Assembly (NCBI GenBank): GCA_015501055.1
Contig: JADNYV010000315.1
Span: forward strand, 1 to 39,564
Source of the DNA: Mucidula mucida
Taxonomy: Eukaryota > Basidiomycota > Agaricomycetes > Agaricales > Physalacriaceae
Direction: 5' to 3'
DNA: 39,564 nucleotides
Below the pieces are notes generated by a model, which did not search any database, had not been told where the DNA came from, and worked only from the letters and a program-made list of their open reading frames with translations. Positions 32,712 to 39,564 of the stretch are shown here, piece after piece. The stretch's first letter is position 1. The number at the start of each line of letters is the position of its first letter. A program made the translations under genes and the position numbers.

Positions 32712-34764
32712 TCAGCGGAGGCATGCTCTTGGTCTCTGATTATCCACCCTTCCCTTACTCCTCTTCATAATCCCCATCCAAATCTTGCCACCTGGGTTAT
32801 ACGCTCTCCTTCTGGCTGCTCGCTCAGCGGCGTATACTGCATTGTATCCCTTGGTCAACGTCGACCATTTCGAAGGAGTAGACATGAGCCTATAGACTTC
32901 CGGAACTGCTGTCTCTGCTTGATCAGTGAAGGTCGAACATCCGTAGGCTCGGATGCTGGTAACAGTGCGGTAAAAGTCGACAACACCGTTACTGGTCCCA
33001 AGGATAAATTTAAGCACCGTGGACGTCCCAGAACGGCGCATCTGTACCTGCTCAATGTAAACCTTGTCCTTGAACGGAAGTCTGTCAGATCCTGCTCCCC
33101 AAGCCACAACAAGCCGCACTCACTGGACGATCTGCATTCGACACCTTCTCTAGCCAGCCGTGGTACACCTCAACAGTGGCACCTTCGACTAGGAATCCAT
33201 AGATGGGAAATTCAACGCCACTTAACATACTTACTAACCGACCGGATCTTCACGCATGTTACGCGTTATGATTGTGAACTAATTACCAGTAGTTCATCCA
33301 GGTCCATAGACCATATTGGGAGCCGCGGGAGCGGCGGCGCAAGCCGCCGCGGCGAAATTTCCGCATTTGGCTGATCCGACAAATTTACCGTTGTTACGCT
33401 TATGGAAGCGAATTAGTTCACTTCACGGGCCTGTGACGTTATGTGAATTAACGGTCGCGTTAGTACAGTAAGCCCGCATTGAAAATGAGGACCGAAGTCA
33501 TCTGCATAGCAAGTTGTCGCACTGCTGAAACCATCGGTTTCTTCTTGTATTTGATCACCAAGAAAAAGAACTTGCTGCCACTCCAAATCCTCGCGCCTTC
33601 AAAAGGGAAACTTTTCGAGGTGGGTGGATCCTTGGCCTTCACCAACGCAGCTGCTGATGGATTCATTATGTGACGGAGAGTCTCCATATACGCCTCTCGA
33701 TTATCCTTCGTGCTGAGGATTTTAACAAAGTTCCGGTCCTTGATGCCGTGCTGCCTGTTGCCCTCCGTAGCTGGTTCGAGTGCCTCAACGTGGATGCTCA
33801 GTCCGGCATCAAGTCTGACGCTAGCAGGTTCCAGGCCCGGAACCATTGGTTCGTCAGCCAAGGGCTTGTGATAGGTTGGAACCTTCAAGGTGTACTCGGC
33901 TCTATATGTGTATGAGTTCAATTTCTTTGTGTCTTGGAGAGGCAACTCACTGGAGCTTATCCCGATGTTTTTTGATCATAACCACCTTGTATAGAAAGCA
34001 ATCCGGGGGGAGACGTATAGTGGCTTCGTTGTCGTGGCTTGTTTGAAAAGTCAGCGCTCTCGGGAGCTCTCTTTGCAGATCTCCGAAGGAGCCATTCTCT
34101 GCGCTGTTCCGTAACTGAATGTAGGCCTTCGTTGCCTTTGTTTCAGATGTAGTCCGAGGACCTTCGTTGATAGTATTCCCGTTCTGGTCTGCCAACCTCT
34201 CGAGGGTGCCTGTGTAGAAGTCTATCATGTCAAAGACGATTCGAGGATCAGTCTTTATGACCTTCTCAAACTCTGTCCTATCACGGGTGTTGTCTCCAGG
34301 TCTTGACTCCACAACCCTCAGATTCTCAAAGAAGGCATCAACATCCTCGCGGCTTATGATGCCGGTTTCTTTCACTGCGGCAAAATCCTATAGAAAGGTT
34401 CAATGTCTTATATAAAGTAAGTTTCTGGCACGTACTTCTATCATTGTCGTCTTGGTTTGCTCGTTGAGCTGAAAAGACGGGATATGTAGCACGGGGCGCT
34501 GTTTAATTTCAGCTCTCTTGCGCTGAGCATACTCAGGCAGCCGATTGCTGTAGATATGGACGTTTCGGGTCTTGAACCAGTACTTTGTGCTTGCTACTTG
34601 CGTAGCAAGTCTGAAGATGATATCAGAAATGGCGTGATTCAATGCACAGTGTGATCTCACTTTGATACTGATAGGACAGTCACTTTGGATGCTTTCCCTT
34701 CGGATTGCTGGGGAGCAGGAACATCAAGATGTTCCGTAATTGTAGAATCAGGGAGAGGCGTCAT
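32712..34764 (-). pseudogene. E2: second copy of E1, split by a transposon
   Basis: Exons 34661-34764, 34436-34610, 33951-34387, 33124-33901 and 32712-33068, with introns of 50, 48, 49 and 55 nt at the same places as in E1. The first exon starts MTPLPDSTITEHLDV (MTPSHSDLPEISVTEHLDV in E1). Shared blocks include STKYWFKTRNVHI, RLDAGLSIHVEALE, FFFLVIKYKKK and AVRQLAMQMTSVLIFNAG. The strand motif is IKYKKK, so the acidic residue of IEYKKK in E1 is lost. Exon 4 carries an element at 33226-33468. Removing it and one TSD copy (246 bp) leaves 532 nt, which keeps phase, so the gene was in frame before the insertion. With the element present the frame stops six codons in. The acidic tail of E1 is absent. 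Exon 3 here is free of the frameshift seen in E1. Confidence 0.78.
33226..33468. mobile_element. MITE-like element in E2 exon 4
   Basis: This 243-bp segment is absent from the equivalent place in E1 and is bordered by TAA on both sides (33223-33225 and 33469-33471), a likely target duplication. Its ends are imperfect inverted repeats (tacttactaaccgaccg at left; the complement of the right end reads tactgtactaacgcgaccg), with a further inverted pair gtgaactaatt inside. It has no coding capacity. A TWA duplication and short inverted repeats are the marks of PIF/Harbinger-derived miniature elements, to which I provisionally assign it. The middle holds a perfect hairpin at 33331-33350 with 8-bp arms and a GCAA loop. 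Confidence 0.72.
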
Positions 34765-35243
34765 GGCAGGAGACACTTGATGTGACGATGCAAGTACGGT
34801 TGCCAGTTGGCTATATAAACAAAGTTCAGGATACTGTAATGCAGACTCTACATTCTACAAGTCATTTCCATTCTAATGAAACACATTCTACCACCAATAT
34901 CACCATTCCTCGAACCAGAATGGGGTACATGCAAACAGCCGCTAGCGCTTCGTTTGCCGGGAATGGAAACTTCGTAACAATATTGAGGCGAATGGAGCAA
35001 CCATCATGCAAGATCCGAGGCACCACAAGCGACTTTGATATGGACATTGTATTCATTCCATGCCATGACTACCGAAGAGAATGTAAGCGACGAAGGCAAT
35101 GTACGTCGGGGATTGAAATTTACGCGACTCGGTCCGCTTGCCGGGGACGTTCCTTATAAGTTCTTGATTCGTACCGTATCTCACCACCTCAAATCCTACA
35201 AACATCATTATTCGCTTCTCAAGATAACTGCGCAGCTCATAAG
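34765..35243. promoter_or_regulatory. Shared divergent promoter region, pair 2
   Basis: A 479-bp gap between the starts of E2 (-) and D (+). TATATAA lies at 34812-34818, 48 bp from the E2 start, as in pair 1. A plus frame in 35035-35240 (HAMTTEENVSDEGNVRRG) resembles a patch in pair 1 (near 12545), so a small leader exon may exist. Confidence 0.45.
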
Positions 35244-35491
35244 ATGTCTGGACGCTATCCACACTCTCCAGATGATGAAGTACGAGAGTACGTACACATC
35301 GATCCTTGCTGAGTCCTCGACACTGAATTCTTGACAGACTTTTTTACGGAGCCAGAGACATTGGCTCGATCCCACCTTACTCTTTTGTGACTTGTCTCGG
35401 AGACAGTATCACTGTAGGTGATGAGTCGAATGAGACTGTTGCGACTACAGTGAATGCTGTGTTCAAATGTTCCTGGCCAAGCGTCATGAAA
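35244..35491 (+). pseudogene. D: third AB-family gene, cut off by telomere repeats
   Basis: Exon 1 (35244-35287) starts MSGRYPHSPDDEVRE (AB has RYPHCPDDEVREL) and ends at the same phase-2 point. A 50-nt intron follows (35288-35337, GTACGT...GACAG). Exon 2 (35338 on) gives ELFYGARDIGSIPPYSF and NAVFKCSWPSVMK, where AB has NDVFKCSWPDIIK and then a splice donor. At exactly this place (35490-35492) the sequence turns into GGGTTAGGGTTAGGG, so the rest of the gene (about 80% or more) is missing. Confidence 0.85.
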
Positions 35492-35506
35492 GGGTTAGGG
35501 TTAGGG
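35492..35506 (+). repeat. Telomere-type repeats (TTAGGG), junction 1
   Basis: Two and a half TTAGGG units directly joined to the broken gene D, G-rich strand on plus, as expected of a chromosome end facing right. Confidence 0.9.
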
Positions 35507-35852
35507 AGGCTGTGTGACAAAAAACGCGCTAGAAAAGTGGGGGCGAAGTAGAATAAGGGGGGGTGTTAATTGTAACACACCTGAATCCTTTCGCTTTTAA
35601 GCTCTTCAGATCCTACTCGGCATCGACATGTGTTTTGAGGTCCATACGGTCTAGATATACTTGGGGCCCGAAGGCGATTATGCTATTGGTCAGTGGGGAA
35701 CTGCCATCGGCCTGTGAAAAGAGTTAGATCACATATGATAACTGTGGCGCACCTCGGGCCGGTACTTCGGGCCGGATCCGGACCGCCGGGTTAGGACGGG
35801 TTAGGGTTTGAGGGTTAGGGTTGGCTAACAAAGCGACAGAGTCAGTTATTAA
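35507..35852 (-). mobile_element. Penelope-like element, insertion 1 (3' end only)
   Basis: A 346-bp 5'-truncated copy: its sense strand is minus, its 3' end abuts TTAGGG at 35506 and its truncation point abuts TTAGGG at 35853. It is nearly identical to the first 345 bp of insertions 2 and 3. It contains telomere-like ggttaggg runs near 35790-35822 as part of the element, and the hammerhead-like motif at 35544-35619. Confidence 0.75.
35544..35619 (-). ncRNA. Hammerhead ribozyme-like motif, copy 1
   Basis: On the minus strand: stem I strand CGAGTAGGAT (35610-35619), core CTGAAGA (35603-35609), stem II GCTTAAAAGC (35593-35602), GAAA (35589-35592), stem III with GG/CC next to the core and GGTGT/ACACC further out (35557-35588), then CUU and the second stem I strand ATTCTACTTCG (35544-35554, one bulge). 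This has the order and the invariant bases of a type I hammerhead; cleavage is predicted between 35555 and 35554. Hammerheads are known in Penelope-like elements. Confidence 0.65.
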
Positions 35853-35876
35853 GGGTTAGGTGGGTTAGGGTTAGGG
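35853..35876 (+). repeat. Telomere-type repeats, junction 2
   Basis: Four slightly irregular units (one reads GGGTTAGGTG) between insertion 1 and the 3' end of insertion 2, same orientation as junction 1. Confidence 0.88.
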
Positions 35877-35911
35877 AGGCTGTGACAAAAAACGCGCTAG
35901 AAAAGTGGGGG

Positions 35912-35987
35912 CGAAGTAGAATAAGGGGGGGTGTTAATTGTAACACACCTGAATCCTTTCGCTTTTAAGCTCTTCAGATCCTACTCG
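35912..35987 (-). ncRNA. Hammerhead ribozyme-like motif, copy 2
   Basis: Identical in sequence and fold to the motif at 35544-35619: CTGAAGA, 4-bp stem II, GAAA, stem III, and paired stem I strands. It lies about 35 nt from the element's 3' end. Confidence 0.65.
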
Positions 35988-36571
35988 GCATCGACATGTG
36001 TTTTGAGGTCCATACGGTCTAGATATACTTGGGGCCCGAAGGCGATTATGCTATTGGTCAGTGGGGAACTGCCATCGGCCTGTGAAAAGAGTTAGATCAC
36101 ATATGATAACTGTGGCGCACCTCGGGCCGGTACTTCGGGCCGGATCCGGACCGCCGGGTTAGGACGGGTTAGGGTTTGAGGGTTAGGGTTGGCTAACAAA
36201 GCGACAGAGTCAGTTATTAAGTATATCAACGTTAAATAAACGCTGTACTCACGGTTAGGGTTAGGGTGAGGGTTAAGGGGGTGTTATTCCCCGAAAAATG
36301 TGGTTAGTAAGTCCGTAGACGAACAGGGGTGTGAGTACTTACCGTAGGGGCTCGGGAACTCGTAACTAAGTGAATGCGTGGAACATATGACCTGCTTGCG
36401 GCGGAAAATCGGAGGCCGTCTCCAGACACCGAGTATACCTGCGCCTCTCGGCGTGGGACTCGGATTTTTACATCTCAAGACTTGATTAAGACCGGGCGAA
36501 TGCACCCGGCCACCTTCGACGGGGCCCCAGAGGGGCCCGCTCCATCCGGGCAGATTTCTGTTGACCAGGGT

Positions 36572-37467
36572 TCACCAAACGGGGTTCAGATAGACGTATT
36601 CAAGGTCGCCGGGCTGGGGCCGGTTCGGGTGTGGCGATTCCGGAGGGGAATCTACTTGCATATCGTTAGTATCTTGAAGAACAACGTCCTCGTCTAGTTT
36701 AGAGAGTACAGTCTTTTTCCAAAGACTGGTTAAGTCGAATAAATTACGAGTACGTTTGTAACTCGTAATCATTCGGCGATTTAGGATATTTATTTTTCTT
36801 ATGTCTGGCGTCTTGGCCATCCCGCGCTGGCTCCGTACCTCCGTCCGTAGACGGCCTGGAGTAGCCACGAGCTGGCCTTCAACGTCATCGATAAACGGGA
36901 AGTCGAGGCCCCCGAGGGTGCCTGCTTCGGCGCGATTCATATATTCGCGCCAATATCCTAGGACTGTATCTCCTAGTTCCTTAGCTGAAAAGTAATTCCA
37001 AGCAGTATTATATTGAGACTTCAAGACTAACACGTCATCGTGCGCGCCGGTTGAAGATTCTCGGTCTTCGAGGCGCTTTTCCCAACGTTTAGAGAAATTC
37101 TCTCGAGTCCAATGTGCTACTTTTTCATACGGATAGCCGCGCGTACAATAGAGAGCTGCCAGGCTCCTAATTGCGTCACTGTAGTGGTCGATTTTACTAC
37201 ATAGCGTTGCTAAACGGGACATCTCTCCTATATAGGTCCCCCGCTTTACTTGTTCGGGGTGCCATGAGATGTATGGAATTCTTTCCTGGTGGTTACGTGC
37301 TTTCCGGAAGGGCATGTGCTGTACGCTGCCATCGCGATCACGATAGACAGTCATGTCCAAAAAGCTTTGTGACTGATGGGACACGTTCCACTCAATAGTG
37401 CATCCATCGAACTTGACGGTTTCCACGATTTGCAACGCCTCTTGTTCAGAGTTGGCGTATACAAGGG
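36572..37467 (-). pseudogene. Penelope-like reverse transcriptase, C-terminal part
   Basis: About 297 codons remain; the 5' end is lost inside the reverse transcriptase just after where the catalytic YIDD box would be. The visible order is VYANSEQEALQIVETVKFDG, QSQSFLDMTVYRDRDG, PFRKARNHQERIPYISWHPE, KRGTYIGEMSRLATLC, AALYCTRGYPYEKV and NFSKRWEKRL, the layout of the palm end and thumb of Penelope-like enzymes (S-L-x-FLDV-x-[IV]-x-R, then HP-x-x-x-KRG, then GYP). After about 130 more residues the frame ends at 36572 with no GIY-YIG endonuclease, which fits the endonuclease-deficient Coprina/Athena branch. Catalytic residues are missing, so this copy is dead. Confidence 0.8.
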
Positions 37468-37472
37468 ATAAC

Positions 37473-37497
37473 AGGGTTAGGGTTAGGGGGGTTAGGG
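37473..37497 (+). repeat. Telomere-type repeats, junction 3
   Basis: AGGGTTAGGGTTAGGGGGG followed by GTTAGGG, between the truncated 5' end of insertion 2 and the 3' end of insertion 3. Confidence 0.88.
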
Positions 37498-37982
37498 AGG
37501 CTGTGACAAAAAACGCGCTAGAAGGGTGGGGGCGAAGTAGAATAAGGGGGGGTGTTAATTGTAACACACCTGAATCCTTTCGCTTTTAAGCTCTTCAGAT
37601 CCTACTCGGCATCGACATGTGTTTTGAGGTCCATACGGTCTAGATATACTTGGGGCCCGAAGGCGATTATGCTATTGGTCAGTGGGGAACTGCCATCGGC
37701 CTGTGAAAAGAGTTAGATCACATATGATAACTGTGGCGCACCTCGGGCCGGTACTTCGGGCCGGATCCGGACCGCCGGGTTAGGACGGGTTAGGGTTTGA
37801 GGGTTAGGGTTGGCTAACAAAGCGACAGAATCAGTTATTAAGTATATCAACGTTAAATAAACGCTGTACTCACGGTTAGGGTTAGGGTGAGGGTTAAGGG
37901 GGTGTTATTCCCCGAAAAAATGTGGTTAGTAAGTCCGTAGACGAACAAGGGTGTGAGTACTTACCGTAGGGGCTCGGGAACT
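37498..37982 (-). mobile_element. Penelope-like element, insertion 3 (3' end only)
   Basis: A 485-bp copy nearly identical to 35877-36360, with a few substitutions and one added A. It ends after ctcgggaact; from there insertion 2 and this copy differ. Unlike the others, its truncation point is followed by non-telomeric DNA (agtaagggttatatagagc). Confidence 0.75.
37533..37608 (-). ncRNA. Hammerhead ribozyme-like motif, copy 3
   Basis: Same 76-nt sequence as copies 1 and 2; a difference between copies lies just outside it (gaagggtggg at 37521-37530 versus gaaaagtggg). Confidence 0.65.
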
Positions 37983-38159
37983 AGTAAGGGTTATATAGAG
38001 CAAGCAGACAAGGTAGGGTGCTAGCCCTCAAGCCTCGTGGTCCTCAACCATGCCACTTAGCCAGTACTGAAGAAGCCTGTCTGTACTTGGGGTAGTGATC
38101 AGTGGTCATTCTGTGTTGCGCTTGAAGCGCTGGTACATGCCCTTGTGATCTCTCGTGCA
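37983..38159. other. Subtelomeric DNA, no gene
   Basis: Sequence distal to the last Penelope-like copy; no coding frame, no TTAGGG repeats. Confidence 0.4.
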
Positions 38160-38803
38160 TGCCGACGTGGCTAGCCTATGTTGCGCTCGCTGAAGTGGCG
38201 AGAGGTTGCCCGTCGCTTGTGTTACAATGTTACAGTTTTGATTCCGCCTACGCTAAACAAATAGCTAAGGTACTAGTACCCCAAAGTGGCTAGCCTATGC
38301 TGTGCTCGCTGAAGTGGCGAGAGGTCGCCCGTCACTTGGCTGAATAGGCAAGAGAGTGCCTGTTGCTTATGGCTTTCAGTGCTGGTGCATGCCCTTGTGA
38401 CGTCTCAAAGTAAAGTGGATAGCCGGTGTTGAGCTCGCTGAATTGGCGAGAGGGTACCCTTTGCTAGAACACACCTCACTCACTCAATTAGAGGCCGCTA
38501 GTATGTGCCGCTCTCGCAGAATTGGCGAGAGAGCACGCTTCACCATTCAGCTATCCTGTGCTGCCCTCGCTGAATTGGCGAGAGGGTACCCTTTGCTAGA
38601 ACACACCTCACTCACTCAATCAGAGGCCACTAGTATGTGCTGCTCTCGCAGAATTGGCGAGAGAGCACGCTTCACCATTCAGCTATCCTGTGCTGCCCTC
38701 GCTGAATTGGCGAGAGGGTACCCTTTGCTAGAACACACCTCACTCACTCAATCAGAGGCCGCTAGTATGTGCTGCTCTCGCAGAATTGGCGAGAGAGCAC
38801 GTA
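38160..38803 (+). repeat. Hairpin-bearing subtelomeric repeats with a 132-bp tandem array
   Basis: From 38435 to 38803 a 132-bp unit occurs about 2.8 times with over 95% identity by eye. Each unit holds two small inverted repeats, cctcgctgaattggcgagagg and ctctcgcagaattggcgagag. More diverged single hairpins of the same kind lie at about 38188 and 38305 (ctcgctgaagtggcgag). As 132 is divisible by 3 a frame stays open across the array, but this is probably incidental. Confidence 0.85.
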
Positions 38804-39010
38804 GGGTTATAGGAGAGAAATAGAGCCTCCAGGGTCAACCCTGGCAACCCTAGCTATGGTTACCCTAGCTCTAGGACTGGTTAGGTAGGTGCCCAGCATC
38901 CCAGGAGTGAGACATTGCAGGCATAGGGTGCTCTATAGTTCATAGTACGTGTTGTACTAGTGCTCTGGCCACGTGCACTCAGGCGCGGTGCTCTGGCACG
39001 GTATCTATGC
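38804..39010. other. Subtelomeric DNA, no gene
   Basis: Short direct-repeat texture (gtcaaccctggcaaccctagctatggttaccctagc) but no feature that can be named. Confidence 0.35.
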
Positions 39011-39231
39011 GTAGCCCGGTGGGCTACATCACATCACACACATGCTTGCCCAGATGCGGCTGTCACTGGCGCGTCACAGAGGCGCATCGTGCTGCCTGTC
39101 GCAGCCCGCCGGGCTACGTCAAGCAGCATACTGATCTGTTGATCCGCCCAGTGCCTGACTGTATTTACTTCTGGTTCACATGCGCACATAACAGAGCACA
39201 TTGTGTTGCCTGTTGTAGCCCGTCGGGCTAC
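39011..39231 (+). repeat. Three dispersed copies of a GTAGCCC/GGGCTAC palindrome
   Basis: Seventeen-bp inverted repeats at 39011-39027 (gtagcccggtgggctac), 39101-39117 (gcagcccgccgggctac) and 39215-39231 (gtagcccgtcgggctac). The arms keep pairing while the centre varies. About 30 bp before copies 2 and 3 is also alike (gtgctgcctgtc, gtgttgcctgtt), so the repeat unit is about 60 bp. Confidence 0.75.
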
Positions 39232-39564
39232 GTGGACCAACACGGATAAGACAACACTACGGTCGAGTCAAGCTTGTATGTGTACGCTTCACGCGTTAGT
39301 GAGTAATATGTATGCCATTAATCGGCTGTGGGCTAATTTAATTGAAAGAAAAAATTCTGACCCTCTGTTTTCTTTGCTCTATCAGAGCCGTAAACGGTTT
39401 GACATAGCATATTTCAAAGTTTGAGGAGATCCTATGGTAGGGATGTTGAGATATTTAACTCCCAATGATTGTGATCGGGGAGAGGGAAGCTGACTAAACC
39501 CCCCTTCAAGCGTAGTTGGAGGATACATCTACATGCAAATGTATGCTTCGCGCTTTGGTGGGCA
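39232..39564. other. Window edge, no gene
   Basis: AT-richer DNA without coding frames longer than about 70 codons. A short stretch, tgtatgtgtacgcttcacgcgttagtgag (39275-39303), is partly repeated at the window end (aatgtatgcttcgcgctttggtg). Confidence 0.35.

Larger units (their letters stand above)
35877..37472 (-). mobile_element. Penelope-like element, insertion 2 (3' end plus partial RT)
   Basis: About 1.6 kb. The left 484 bp (35877-36360) is shared with insertion 3. Then come a unique part of the 3' untranslated region and the C-terminal coding part at 36572-37467. The 5' end is cut and passes into GGGATAACAGGGTTAGGG. The sense strand is minus, so the 3' end faces inland and the 5' end faces the telomere: the result expected if the free G-strand 3' end of a chromosome primes reverse transcription of the element RNA. 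Confidence 0.78.

Noticed and set aside
35492..36274. TTAGGG runs taken as the present chromosome end
   Set aside because: More than 3 kb of other sequence follows and the runs alternate with transposon copies, so they are interstitial in this window; the actual end would lie further right.
38443..38823. Open frame with a 44-residue repeat
   Set aside because: The repeat period of 132 bp is a multiple of three, which alone keeps the frame open; the peptide has no domain and the DNA is a subtelomeric hairpin array.
1..39564. tRNA, rRNA or CRISPR features
   Set aside because: No cloverleaf-like sequence, rRNA signature or regularly spaced direct-repeat array with unique spacers was found by reading; a tRNA scan was not possible.

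Overview
The window reads as a chromosome end from an agaricomycete (mushroom-forming) basidiomycete. The evidence is genes split by introns of about 45-60 nt with GTRNGT donors and CTRAC-like branch sites, basidiomycete-typical families (DUF6535 membrane protein, FunK1 kinase, F-box, HMG-box factors, a chitin synthase with a myosin motor), and TTAGGG telomere-type repeats, all in one orientation, that begin at 35.49 kb. The left 35 kb is gene-poor and rich in decayed duplicates. The right 4 kb is subtelomeric repeat.

Layout, left to right. A DUF6535 membrane-protein gene (701-3782, -). Fragments of a myosin-motor chitin synthase (4.7-5.8 kb, -), reappearing at 9.6, 15.9, 21.2 and 26.3-27.3 kb. 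A dead 14-helix MFS exporter (7.5-9.5 kb, -). A divergent gene pair, 10.3-12.3 kb (-, here called E1) and 12.7-15.5 kb (+, here called AB), both carrying an [IV]EY-type strand like that of PD-(D/E)XK nucleases. An F-box gene (16-17 kb, -) with unassigned exons downstream of it. A single-module relative of AB (18.9-20.4 kb, +, called C). Two divergent HMG-box factors (22.9-23.8 kb - and 25.0-26.0 kb +). A FunK1 kinase (28.5-31.1 kb, +). A second copy of the divergent pair, 32.7-34.8 kb (-, E2) and 35.24 kb onward (+, D). E2 is broken by a small inverted-repeat element, and D stops inside its second exon where TTAGGG repeats begin.

From 35.49 kb there are three successive insertions of one retroelement, each flanked by TTAGGG repeats, each 5'-truncated, and each with its sense strand on minus. 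The longest keeps about 295 codons that resemble the C-terminal part of a Penelope-like reverse transcriptase. This fits the telomere-attached, endonuclease-deficient Penelope-like elements known from fungi (Coprina) and rotifers (Athena). The shared 3' end of all three copies holds a sequence that folds as a hammerhead ribozyme (CUGAAGA core, stem II, GAAA, stems I and III). Beyond 38.1 kb are arrays of short hairpin-forming repeats.

Inferred story: a chromosome broke inside gene D, was healed by telomere addition, and then grew by repeated attachment of a Penelope-like element to its end. Inland, a recurrent divergent gene pair of unknown function is the best candidate for an undescribed system. 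Exon models below were joined by hand from splice consensus and frame agreement; no homology search was run.
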